Assembly: GCA_025361385.1 (NCBI GenBank)
Contig: JANYAJ010000019.1
Span: 1-8,900 of the forward strand
Length of the DNA stretch: 8,900 bases
DNA from: Nitrospira sp.
GTDB lineage: Bacteria; Nitrospirota; Nitrospiria; Nitrospirales; Nitrospiraceae
Reading direction: 5' to 3'
Positions 1-6,330 of this stretch are shown one piece after another (within the stretch, counting starts at the first letter, position 1; each line of letters opens with the position of its first letter). The notes below the pieces were generated by a model that saw only the letters and a list, made by a program, of their open reading frames with translations, was not told the origin of the DNA and did not search any database. The translations under genes were made by a program, and so were the position numbers.

Positions 1-102
1 GAGCACATCGGGCTTCTGCCGAGCCAGCCAGTCGAGCACGATTGGCAGACGCTTGCGGAGAGAGTTGGCGTTGAAGGTCGCGATTTTCATGCGCTGTTCC
101 AT
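1..102 (-). CDS. xthA: Exodeoxyribonuclease III, N-terminal fragment (cut by window edge)
   Basis: The reverse strand reads [20 protein letters not shown] and continues [14 protein letters not shown] to the window edge. This matches the N-terminus of the exonuclease III / AP endonuclease family (endonuclease-exonuclease-phosphatase fold), including the early Asn of the MKIxTFNxNSLR motif that helps bind metal in the family. Such enzymes cut DNA at abasic sites and degrade 3' ends during base excision repair. Only about 34 of roughly 260 residues are present; the rest lies to the left. The start could be the ATG at 102 or the in-frame ATG at 90. The second gives the family-typical [10 protein letters not shown] start and has a GGA about 8 bases upstream, whereas no clear ribosome binding site precedes 102. 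The family call is firm for so short a piece; the exact paralogue is less so. Confidence 0.85.
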   Translation of the reverse strand, partial: MEQRMKIATFNANSLRKRLPIVLDWLARQKPDVL

Positions 103-122
103 GGACGATATTCAGGCGCCGC

Positions 123-151
123 ATCCTAACAAAAGGCCCACTGGGGAACAA
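123..151 (-). promoter_or_regulatory. Possible promoter for the exonuclease III gene
   Basis: On the minus strand TTGTTC (146-151) and TAGGAT (123-128) are separated by 17 bases, in the right place to start transcription just upstream of the xthA start. Both hexamers are imperfect matches to the sigma-70 consensus, so this is a weak prediction. Confidence 0.25.
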
Positions 152-197
152 GACGAGAGCGCCGCTTCCCTCTTTGCCCCGCGCTGAATGCTGTCTG

Positions 198-238
198 ATA
201 AAAAAATGGCCCCCGGGAGGAACAACCTCCCGAGGGCC
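198..238 (-). terminator. Rho-independent terminator of the 11-mer repeat protein gene
   Basis: On the minus strand GGCCCTCGGGAGG (226-238) pairs with CCTCCCGGGGGCC (208-220) across a 5-base TTGTT loop. This gives a 13-bp stem with one U-G wobble. An A and then seven Ts (200-206) follow directly. It is a textbook intrinsic terminator, about 30 bases past the stop codon at 268. It also insulates the downstream exonuclease III gene, which lies on the same strand. Confidence 0.92.
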
Positions 239-267
239 AGGATACGACACCGATAGAGGTCTCAAGC

Positions 268-630
268 TTAGTGACCGGCGGCGGGAGCCGGGGCTGCTGC
301 AGGGGCTGGAATTGCGGCCTTCATCTCTTGTCCCATGGATTGGCCGGCGGCTTTAACTTCTTCGGCCTTGCCCTTCACTTCTTCTTTCTTCGACTTCATC
401 TTGTCCTTCGCTGCCTGACGCTTGGCTTTCATCTCCTCTTTGCGGGCCTTCATCTTACCCTTCATCTCTTCCTTCTTGCCCTGCACGTCGGCTTTCATCG
501 ACTCTTTCTCGGCCTTCACATCGGCCTTCATCGAATCCATCGCACCTTTCACAGCATCATCGGCCATGGCCAGCGAGCCTGCTCCAACCAGACACAACAA
601 GGCAACGGACGCCACGATCAACTTCTGCAT
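268..630 (-). CDS. Exported Lys/Glu/Met-rich protein with tandem 11-residue repeats
   Basis: A 120-residue protein of unknown function. Residues 1-23 form a clear Sec signal peptide (MQKL start, hydrophobic VASVALLCLVGAGSL core, AMA cleavage site before Asp24), so the roughly 97-residue mature protein should be periplasmic or exported. Residues 34-88 are five consecutive 11-residue units, each beginning Met-Lys (MKADVKAEKES, MKADVQGKKEE, MKGKMKARKEE, MKAKRQAAKDK, MKSKKEEVKGK), followed by a decaying AEEVKAAGQS unit. The period and composition recall LEA group 3 proteins and apolipoprotein-like amphipathic helices, but no homology is claimed. The tail (about 107-120) is Pro/Ala-rich. An AGGAGG (637-642) lies 6 bases before the ATG. 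The gene stands alone and ends at a strong terminator. The signal peptide, ribosome binding site and terminator make it clearly a real gene. Confidence 0.88.
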   Translation of the reverse strand: MQKLIVASVALLCLVGAGSLAMADDAVKGAMDSMKADVKAEKESMKADVQGKKEEMKGKMKARKEEMKAKRQAAKDKMKSKKEEVKGKAEEVKAAGQSMGQEMKAAIPAPAAAPAPAAGH

Positions 631-925
631 AGGAAACCTCCTGGGAATAATAGTGAATGGGGCTTGCTTCTTGGCAAGGAAGTGAGCAGCCTGCTCTCCT
701 TTGTGAAATCTGTCAAGAACCGGTTCGAATATGTGAGTCGGTCAACCACTGGATATGGTCCGATCGAATAGTCAGCCATTTGTGTGGTCTACGACGACTC
801 CAGACTGCTTCACCCCCATACCCAGAGCCTCTTCTGGCTGCCTTTTCAATTCAATCGCCTCTCTGCTCAAGTTTTAGTCCTGAAACAACCGATAGGACAC
901 GCTAGGACATAGTGGGAGAACGAGT
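631..925. other. Divergent intergenic region between the repeat protein and the HDOD gene
   Basis: A 295-bp gap between divergent genes. No convincing ORF or RNA gene is seen; plus-strand frames entering it are the antisense of the repeat gene. It should hold both promoters. It contains a TTGACA hexamer (minus strand, 711-716), a perfect 13-base dyad GAGCAGCCTGCTC (684-696), and two direct TAGGACA copies 10 bp apart (893-899 and 903-909) just before the HDOD gene. No obvious plus-strand -35/-10 pair could be identified. Confidence 0.6.
688..716 (-). promoter_or_regulatory. Candidate promoter for the exported repeat protein
   Basis: The minus strand has a perfect -35 TTGACA (711-716). After a 17-base spacer it has CAGGCT (688-693), a poor -10. 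The -10 falls inside the GAGCAGCCTGCTC palindrome (684-696), which could be a repressor or activator site. The -35 match is good and the -10 weak. Confidence 0.35.
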
Positions 926-2428
926 ATGACGCAGGACGGTACGTCGGTCATGGATTCTGACATTACGAACGAGGTCCGCACGCGGGTACATTCGCAACTG
1001 CGCCCGCTCTTCGATCCACAGGCCAATTCAATCCCGGCCCTGCGGGCGACCTGCCAGAAAATCCTCAATATCAGCGGAGACACCTCAAGCCCCGATGCCC
1101 TCGCAGAAGTCGTCAGCCGAGACCCGGGGTTGACGTGCAAAGTCCTGCAGATCGCCAACGGAATCGCCTACAGTCCGCAACACACGATTACGTCCGTCGT
1201 GCATGCAGTCTCCTGGCTTGGACTGGATACAGTCCGTACGCTCGTGGCCACCGTTCAACTGATGGAGCAATTGGAACATCAGCCAGATCGTCGGCCACTC
1301 TTGGGCCGCTTGATCGCCAAAGCGCTCTTTGCTGCCGCACATGCCTCCGAACTCGGCGTGGCGATGCAATACCCTCAACCAGGGCAGCTATTCAGTGCCG
1401 CCCTCCTCTACTCCTTCGCCGACCTGGTGATCGCGTACCAAACGCCGGAATTGTTTCAAGCCCTCACCGCTGCGCGGACGCCGGAGGATGAAGCGAAGAT
1501 TCTCGGCGTATCGAGAGCTCGATTTGCCACGGCTCTGGCACAGACGTGGGTCCTACCGGCCGGCCTCATGGATCTGATCGGTACCCCGATGCCCACGGCG
1601 AAATCACGATGGCTGACCAGTCAACAACTGTTTGTCGGGCTTGTGGCTGGCTCGAACCAATTGGTCGCCGCGATGGCCGATTCGCCGGACCCCGGCGTCG
1701 CCGACCTCATTCGCCGTGCACTTCAACGAGGCACGGCCTTGACTGAACCAATCCTGCAGGACGCCTTCACCCGTGCGTTCGACAAAGGCAGACAGCTCTC
1801 CCGTTCGGTTGGAATCACCGAAATCGTCATCACTCAAGCGTCGTCTCCAGTCACGGTACCGTTGGCGGTATTACCCAACAGTCAACCGGACGGCCACACC
1901 GCTCCACCGATCCAAACCCGTCCCTTGGAAACGCTGCAGCAGTTCCAAGCCTCCTTGCAGGCGGCCAAAGATCTCAACAATCTGTTATCGGTCCTGGTGC
2001 ATACCCTGCACGACGGCGGCGGCTTCACGCGGGTGGCCCTGGCACTGTTGAATCCTGGCGATACGGATCAACTGCTCGGCCGAGTAATCGTGGGGGTCGA
2101 CCCACCGGATCGCTATCTGGCCAGCTTCACGGGATCGCTCAGTGCTCAACACCCGCTATTCTTGCATGTGCTGAAGGGACAAGACCCCTACTTATTCTCG
2201 AAGACTTCCGGTGACGAGGCTCGATCTCTGAGCTCGGTGTTCAGCAATACCTGGCATTCCTCATCAGCCGTTCTTGCCCCCATCCGTATCGGCATTCGGC
2301 CGATCGGACTCCTCTACGGCGACCGCGGACCCGATCCCAACCAAGTCTCACCGCAAGATCTGCAATCGTTCCAACTGTTCTTGGGTCAAGCGATCCTCAG
2401 CCTCAACAGGCTGGCCGGGGTACTCTAA
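926..2428 (+). CDS. HDOD domain protein with C-terminal GAF-like domain
   Basis: A 500-residue cytoplasmic signalling protein. Residues about 30-230 match the HDOD domain: IPALRATCQKILNI, then DALAEVVSRDPGLTCKVLQIANG, then a Val-Ser-Trp-Leu-Gly helix and the AALLYSFADLVIA helix. In metal-dependent HD phosphohydrolases the last helix carries a His-Asp pair; here it reads Tyr-Ser, so hydrolase activity is not expected. That is usual for HDOD proteins, which act as regulatory or scaffold modules in chemotaxis, stress and second-messenger signalling. A linker (about 300-330) leads to residues about 333-498, which look like a GAF sensory domain (LQAAKDLNNLLSVLVHTL start; APIRIGIRPIGLLYGDRG core; helical FQLFLGQAILSLNRLA end). 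The ligand is unknown. The ATG at 926 is preceded by GGGAG (914-918); an internal ATG at 950 is the alternative. The gene appears monocistronic and converges on the MscS-like gene. Confidence 0.88.
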   Translation: MTQDGTSVMDSDITNEVRTRVHSQLRPLFDPQANSIPALRATCQKILNISGDTSSPDALAEVVSRDPGLTCKVLQIANGIAYSPQHTITSVVHAVSWLGLDTVRTLVATVQLMEQLEHQPDRRPLLGRLIAKALFAAAHASELGVAMQYPQPGQLFSAALLYSFADLVIAYQTPELFQALTAARTPEDEAKILGVSRARFATALAQTWVLPAGLMDLIGTPMPTAKSRWLTSQQLFVGLVAGSNQLVAAMADSPDPGVADLIRRALQRGTALTEPILQDAFTRAFDKGRQLSRSVGITEIVITQASSPVTVPLAVLPNSQPDGHTAPPIQTRPLETLQQFQASLQAAKDLNNLLSVLVHTLHDGGGFTRVALALLNPGDTDQLLGRVIVGVDPPDRYLASFTGSLSAQHPLFLHVLKGQDPYLFSKTSGDEARSLSSVFSNTWHSSSAVLAPIRIGIRPIGLLYGDRGPDPNQVSPQDLQSFQLFLGQAILSLNRLAGVL

Positions 2429-2529
2429 CCAATCTGAAGCGTTAAATGTGATGCGTGAAACGAGGGTCTGCCGAAAAATGCAGCCCCGCTGGCGGAACGG
2501 CATGTCTTGGAAAAGAAGAGAGTGCTCCC

Positions 2530-2658
2530 GCAGGCTGCTCAAACGGCCAGTCAGCAAGGCCGCAGCCGCTGAACGCACCGGAGGCGTAGCCTCTTGGCTA
2601 CGTTGAGGATGCGTTCGAGGCGAGAACGAAGCTAGCGGGCTGTTTCAGCAGCCTGCTA
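2530..2658. repeat. Palindromic intergenic repeat, copy A (terminal inverted repeats)
   Basis: The ends, GCAGGCTGCTCAAAC (2530-2544) and GTTTCAGCAGCCTGC (2642-2656), are inverted repeats matching at 14 of 15 positions. The interior folds into a nested hairpin: GAACGCA (2571-2577) pairs with TGCGTTC (2610-2616), and CGTAGCC (2585-2591) pairs with GGCTACG (2596-2602) across a TCTT loop. The last 28 bases (2631-2658) match copy B (7496-7523) at 25 positions. The left arms are also alike, both with a CAGC..(G)..CCGCAGC stretch after the terminus. It contains no coding capacity, so it is a non-autonomous MITE- or REP-like element. Its right end supplies the TAG stop of the MscS-like gene. No T-run follows, but it lies between convergent genes and could still act as a transcription barrier. 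Confidence 0.8.
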
Positions 2659-3486
2659 GCTGGTCGGAGCGGATGCGGTGAGATACCGGCGCAGAATCGC
2701 CTGTTCAATCCTCGATCGCCCACGGTCCGGTGCCGGGAATCGGAGCACCAGCTGGATACGCCCCGCGTCGATGAGTTGAATGGTAATACGAGGCTCCGGC
2801 GAGGGGGCTTCGAGGAGCGTGGTCTGCTCAAGCAACTTCATATGCCTGCCGGCTTCTTCCATGAACGGAGCGCATTCTGCCTTTGCCGCGTCGAGCAAAT
2901 GCCGTTCGGCATCCCGCCATTCGTCCATGTCTTTGAGCGGCACCGTGAGAATATAGAGCCCATACTCCTGGCCGGGATTTTCTTTGACCAGGGCATTCGT
3001 AAACAACAAGCTGTTTGGAAACACCGTCACGCGACCGGTATAGAGATGCGACGCCTGGCCCGGCCCGATCTCGAGAAGCTTGGTCGCAAAGACGTCGTGA
3101 TCCAAGACGACGCCCCGATGGCCGGCGATCTGAATACGGTCGCCCACCGCATAGACCTTCCCGCCCACCCGTAATGCCGCTCCGCTCAAACAGAGGATGA
3201 GTTCCTTCGTCGCTAAAACCAGCGCGGCGGCAAGTGCCACGAGGGACACGGCAAAGGCTTCGAGTTCGTGTGCCCAGATGACGACCAGCCCCACCAGCAA
3301 TGCGAAGACCACGGTATTACGGACCGAAACGACGCCTCGGCGTTTCGCTTCCATCGAGAGAGTCGGGTTCCTCGAAATCGCGCGGACGATCAATGTCCGG
3401 ATGATGAGGAGGGAGAGCAACCACAGAATAGACTTGAGCCCGTCGAGCACCACCGAGCTATCGATGTGCGGCAACCACGTCAGCAT
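2656..3486 (-). CDS. MscS-family mechanosensitive channel-like membrane protein
   Basis: A 276-residue inner-membrane protein of the small-conductance mechanosensitive channel family, which releases solutes on hypo-osmotic shock. Hydrophobic helices are seen at about 12-33 (VLDGLKSILWLLSLLIIRTL), 57-74 and 77-108. The third is Ala/Leu/Gly-rich like the MscS pore helix (SLVALAAALVLATKELILCL). The beta domain follows with the family signature YAVGDRIQIAGHRGVV (about 112-127) and VFPNSLLFTNALVKEN (about 155-170), then a soluble alpha/beta tail to 276. The start at ATG 3486 is preferred because AGGTG and GGGG lie just upstream; an in-frame GTG at 3498 would add four residues but lacks a good site. 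The gene follows the BamE-like gene after 19 bases and is last in the cluster. Its TAG stop lies in the terminus of repeat copy A. Confidence 0.88.
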   Translation of the reverse strand: MLTWLPHIDSSVVLDGLKSILWLLSLLIIRTLIVRAISRNPTLSMEAKRRGVVSVRNTVVFALLVGLVVIWAHELEAFAVSLVALAAALVLATKELILCLSGAALRVGGKVYAVGDRIQIAGHRGVVLDHDVFATKLLEIGPGQASHLYTGRVTVFPNSLLFTNALVKENPGQEYGLYILTVPLKDMDEWRDAERHLLDAAKAECAPFMEEAGRHMKLLEQTTLLEAPSPEPRITIQLIDAGRIQLVLRFPAPDRGRSRIEQAILRRYLTASAPTS

Positions 3487-3505
3487 AGATCCCCGCACCT
3501 AACCA

Positions 3506-3931
3506 TTAGTCGGCGTTGAGGAGATCTTTGGTTCCCGGCATACATTCTTCGCGTTTCCATCGCTTCAAAATCTTCTGTTCGTTAAAGGTCAGCGTGTAGC
3601 GGTAGCAATACAACATAGCCTTGGGACCATCTGGGCCAGCCTTTCCGATTAAGGCGCTCGCTTGCTGCACCGCATCGCCCAGGCCGGAAAAGCTCACCGA
3701 GGCCAGCTCCTTGTCGCTAAGCGGCACGCGATAGGTCCAGACCGAATCCCCTCCGAGCGCCGGATTCTTCGCCGTATGGGGTGGCCCGAATCGCTCGGCG
3801 ACTTCGTCTTGCGTGAGTCGATCCACGCCCTTCTTGAAATAGCCGTCGCGCCAAGGACCGCCACAGGCCAACGTCGTTCCTGCGAGAAGAAACATTCCGA
3901 CCATGAACAGATGCCACCGCACTCGTGTCAT
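3506..3931 (-). CDS. BamE/SmpA-like small exported (lipo)protein
   Basis: A 141-residue envelope protein. The N-terminus (MTRVRWHLFMVGMFLLAGTTLAC) is a signal peptide ending at Cys23, so it may be a lipoprotein. The -3 residue is Thr rather than the usual Leu, which makes the lipobox imperfect. Residues about 37-68 (VDRLTQDEVAERFGPPHTAKNP, then a short gap and DSVWTYRVP) have the layout of the SmpA/OmlA (BamE) fold: a turn, a helix, a Gly-Pro-Pro and an aromatic Trp-Thr-Tyr strand. The later YCYRYTLTFNEQKILKRWKREEC strands also fit, since in that family they read like 'l.v.F.dg.v..w'. Three further Cys-containing or aromatic positions follow. It is not the housekeeping BamE with any certainty. 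Its ATG overlaps the upstream stop by 4 bp (ATGA, 3928-3931), suggesting translational coupling. Confidence 0.75.
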   Translation of the reverse strand: MTRVRWHLFMVGMFLLAGTTLACGGPWRDGYFKKGVDRLTQDEVAERFGPPHTAKNPALGGDSVWTYRVPLSDKELASVSFSGLGDAVQQASALIGKAGPDGPKAMLYCYRYTLTFNEQKILKRWKREECMPGTKDLLNAD

Positions 3932-4170
3932 AACTTAGGCTGATCCTTGAGTTCTTGCATCCGCTTCACCGAGCAATAGAGCGCATAACCCTGAGCCAAC
4001 ATGCCGGTGGCGAGCAAGCCCAACGCGGTTTGCAACCAATGTGCGCCCGGCTCTTCCAGCCCATAGATCCCGATGACGAATCCAAGTGCGATCGCCACGA
4101 TCCCCACGAATCGCGCGGTCATTCCGTTCATGCGCCAGTTAATAGGAGCCGGCTCGCTCTGCCTATCCAT
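3928..4170 (-). CDS. Small two-helix membrane protein, unknown function
   Basis: About 80 residues with two hydrophobic helices: roughly 20-38 (RFVGIVAIALGFVIGIYGL) and 46-66 (LQTALGLLATGMLAQGYALYC). The tail SVKRMQELKDQPKL is short and charged. I do not recognise a family. The ATG at 4170 lies 31 bases past the end of the TPR gene, but no good ribosome binding site is visible there. In-frame ATGs at 4131 and 4122 are alternatives and would give a shorter N-terminus directly before the first helix. An upstream start at 4263 is possible only if the gene overlaps the TPR gene by about 60 bases. The gene ends in a 4-bp overlap with the BamE-like gene. Its conserved-looking helices and tight spacing on both sides support a real gene. 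Confidence 0.68.
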   Translation of the reverse strand: MDRQSEPAPINWRMNGMTARFVGIVAIALGFVIGIYGLEEPGAHWLQTALGLLATGMLAQGYALYCSVKRMQELKDQPKL

Positions 4171-4201
4171 GGGGTACGCTACACTGGATGGCGCAACCGG
4201 T

Positions 4202-4882
4202 TCAACTCCGTGTTGCGCGAATGGTTCTGGCACGTACTTCCAGCGAGGCCGCCTCGTCGGCACGTCCTAATTTTCGCAGCACATTCGCTAGGTCCTCCAG
4301 CGTTTTGGCGACTTCCGGATGGGCCGGCCCGAGCACCTGCTCTCGAATCGCCAGGGCTCGACGATAGAGCGGTTCCGCTTTCTCGGGCTGCCCCTGGACC
4401 ACATGTAACTGAGCGAGATTCACCACACTCAAGGCCACGTCGGGATGACTGAGCCCAAAGAGCTGTTCCTTGATCGCCAACGCCCGCGTCAGCAGGGGCT
4501 CCGCCTGGGCATATTGGCCATACATGCGATGGAGGACTCCCAGGTTATTGAGCGTCGCGGCGACATCGGCGTGAAATTCGCCATGCACGGCTTGATAGAT
4601 CTTCAACGCCTGCAGATAGACCGGCTCCGCCTCCACATACTTCCCTTGACCGGCATAGACCTGCGCCAATTGCGACAGGCTCACCGCCACACGTCGATCT
4701 TCCAACCCGAACTCTTCTGCTTTACGCACCGACAGGAGAAGCAGCCGTTCCGCATCGGCATAATTGCCCTGCTGTATGGCCTGCTGCCCTGCCGCCATCG
4801 CCGACTCCCAGGTCTGTTGCTGACACCCCGACCAGGATACGACGAAGAGGCTGAGCGCGAGCCGGCATAATGTCTTCATCAT
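4202..4882 (-). CDS. TPR-repeat lipoprotein (kinesin light chain-type repeats)
   Basis: A 226-residue protein. Residues 1-20 (MMKTLCRLALSLFVVSWSGC) form a signal peptide with a lipobox-like Ser-Gly-Cys20, so it is probably anchored in a membrane facing the periplasm. The remainder is five tetratricopeptide repeats: one at about 25-57 (GQQAIQQGNYADAERLLLLS), then three clear 42-residue units with the Ala-Glu-Pro-Leu-Leu/Tyr-x-x-Ala-Leu-x-Ile core, at about 62-102, 104-144 and 146-186, and a final one at about 188-221. The 42-residue spacing is that of kinesin light chain / TPR_12 repeats, which mediate protein-protein contact. Its start overlaps the stop of the upstream flavoprotein gene by 4 bp (ATGA, 4879-4882), and the ribosome binding site is weak, so translational coupling is likely. 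Binding partners cannot be read from the sequence. Confidence 0.85.
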   Translation of the reverse strand: MMKTLCRLALSLFVVSWSGCQQQTWESAMAAGQQAIQQGNYADAERLLLLSVRKAEEFGLEDRRVAVSLSQLAQVYAGQGKYVEAEPVYLQALKIYQAVHGEFHADVAATLNNLGVLHRMYGQYAQAEPLLTRALAIKEQLFGLSHPDVALSVVNLAQLHVVQGQPEKAEPLYRRALAIREQVLGPAHPEVAKTLEDLANVLRKLGRADEAASLEVRARTIRATRS

Positions 4883-6285
4883 GCACCCAACCGTTCAACG
4901 AGGGCTTCCGCCGGATAGGTGACAATTTCCGCCAACGTGGGATGGTAATGCGGCATATGCAGGAGATCGGCCGCAGTTCCACGGTAATACATCACCGCGA
5001 TCAGTTCGTGGATCAGTTCACCCGCCTCCGGGCCGACAATCTGCGCGCCAAGAACCTCGCCCGTCTGTGGCGCACAGAGAAGTTTCACGAAGCCATGCCT
5101 GGCGCCAAGACAGAGCGCCTTCCCATGATCGGCAAAAGGATAGGAGGCTGTGAGATAGGGGATCCCTTCGGCGGCCGCGCGCGCTTCATGGAGTCCCAAC
5201 ACCGCGACCTGCGGATCGGTAAAGACCACTTCCGCATCCAAACGATGATCGATCGTCTTCGCCGGTTGATCCGCATGTGTCGCGTTGTACGCCGCAATCT
5301 CTCCTTGCTGAATGGCCAGATGCACGATCGGGGTCAGATCGTTCACATCGCCCACGGCATAGATATGCCGTTGCGACGTCCGCATGGCGGCGTCGATTAC
5401 AATTCGCCCGCCGTCGACGGTCACGTCCGCCAGGTCGAGTCGAAGCCCTTCGATGTTGGGACTTCGGCCTAGTGCCTGGAGAATCTCCATGCCGGCATAG
5501 GATCGCTCTCCTCCATCTTTCATCACCCACACCCTTTTCCCTGCTGCATCGTGAGTCACCCGCAGCCACTGCGCATCCGTGACGACGTGGATGCCTTCGT
5601 CGGTCAATGCGGCTTCCAGCGCGCGGCCCACATCCTCGTCCATCCCCGAAAGCAGCGTGCGTCCCCGCTGAATGATCGTGACCTTGGTCCCCAGTCGAGC
5701 AAAGAACTGACCGAGTTCAAGAGCGACGGCCCCACCGCCCAGGACAATCAACGACTCCGGTTGGGTCCGGAGATCCAGAATCGTATCGCTCGTGAAATAG
5801 CCGGCTTGGGCCAAGCCGGGAATCGGCACCTCACTGGGCTTCGACCCGGTGGCCAGGATCACCGAACCGGCCGACAAGACCATACTACCGATGCCAATCT
5901 CGTGGGGCGACTGAAAGACCGCCCGCGATTGATAGAGCGTAAACTTCGGATCGTGAAGCTGCTCAATGCGATAGCCGGCAAACTCCCGAACCAGACGATC
6001 CTTCCGATCCACGATCGCCGAGAGATCGGCCCGAACCGAAACCGGAGAAAGCCCGAACTCCTTCGCCCTCCTCAACAGGGCTGCCACGTCGGCAGACCGA
6101 AGAATGGCCTTGGTCGGCATGCAGCCACGCAGAATACAGAGCCCTCCGAGCGGACCCTGATCGACAATCGCCACGTCAGCGCCGGCATCGCGTGCCGTTC
6201 GGGCCGCGGCATAACCAGCCGATCCGCCGCCAATGACGATGACATCATGGGCCTTGCGCATGGAAACCGGACTCTGTGAATTCAT
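4879..6285 (-). CDS. Dihydrolipoamide dehydrogenase-type FAD/NAD(P) disulfide oxidoreductase
   Basis: A 468-residue flavoprotein of pyridine nucleotide-disulfide oxidoreductase class I (dihydrolipoamide dehydrogenase, glutathione and mercuric reductases). It has the FAD-binding VIVIGGGSAGYAAA (about 15-28), the redox pair Cys50-Cys55 in GGLCILRGCMPTKAIL, the NAD(P)-binding VLGGGAVALELGQFFARLG (about 181-199) and the second FAD motif YAVGDVND (309-316). The C-terminal dimerisation domain contains HYHPTLAE, with the catalytic His448 and Glu453. All catalytic residues are present, but the active-site loop differs from the common GGTCLNxGCIPSK. No E2 or lipoyl-domain gene is nearby, so the disulfide substrate is open; it need not be the E3 subunit of a dehydrogenase complex. 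The ATG at 6285 has GGGAA 6 bases upstream. It is first in a five-gene cluster otherwise made of envelope proteins. Confidence 0.88.
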   Translation of the reverse strand: MNSQSPVSMRKAHDVIVIGGGSAGYAAARTARDAGADVAIVDQGPLGGLCILRGCMPTKAILRSADVAALLRRAKEFGLSPVSVRADLSAIVDRKDRLVREFAGYRIEQLHDPKFTLYQSRAVFQSPHEIGIGSMVLSAGSVILATGSKPSEVPIPGLAQAGYFTSDTILDLRTQPESLIVLGGGAVALELGQFFARLGTKVTIIQRGRTLLSGMDEDVGRALEAALTDEGIHVVTDAQWLRVTHDAAGKRVWVMKDGGERSYAGMEILQALGRSPNIEGLRLDLADVTVDGGRIVIDAAMRTSQRHIYAVGDVNDLTPIVHLAIQQGEIAAYNATHADQPAKTIDHRLDAEVVFTDPQVAVLGLHEARAAAEGIPYLTASYPFADHGKALCLGARHGFVKLLCAPQTGEVLGAQIVGPEAGELIHELIAVMYYRGTAADLLHMPHYHPTLAEIVTYPAEALVERLGA

Positions 6286-6298
6286 TGTATGTTCCCGC

Positions 6299-6305
6299 TA
6301 TAGTA
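6299..6305. promoter_or_regulatory. Overlapping divergent -10 boxes between the flavoprotein operon and the DUF1653 gene
   Basis: The 45-bp gap between divergent starts (6286-6330) contains CTATAG (6298-6303). Read on the plus strand it gives TATAGT (6299-6304) and on the minus strand TACTAT (6300-6305), each one or two mismatches from TATAAT. Neither has a convincing -35. The same few bases may therefore serve as -10 for both directions. Confidence 0.4.
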
Positions 6306-6330
6306 GGACGTCAGGAAGGAAGGATACACG

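Noticed and set aside
271..771. Long plus-strand ORF across the exported repeat protein
   Set aside because: It is the antisense of the repetitive Lys/Glu codons, giving a Leu/His-rich translation with no family match. The minus frame has a signal peptide, ribosome binding site and terminator.
2530..2658. CRISPR or transposase-bearing insertion sequence
   Set aside because: The repeats are single palindromic elements without regular spacers, and contain no coding capacity for a transposase.
2776..3174. Plus-strand ORF of 132 codons inside the MscS-like gene
   Set aside because: It is antisense to conserved MscS beta-domain coding sequence and has no domain or plausible start context.
4171..4263. 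Upstream start for the two-helix membrane protein
   Set aside because: It would overlap the TPR gene by about 60 bases and add a Pro/Arg-rich stretch without recognisable features.
4870..6279. Plus-strand ORFs of 200 and 242 codons across the flavoprotein
   Set aside because: They are antisense to a fully recognisable disulfide oxidoreductase. Their translations are rich in Arg, His and Pro with no domain.
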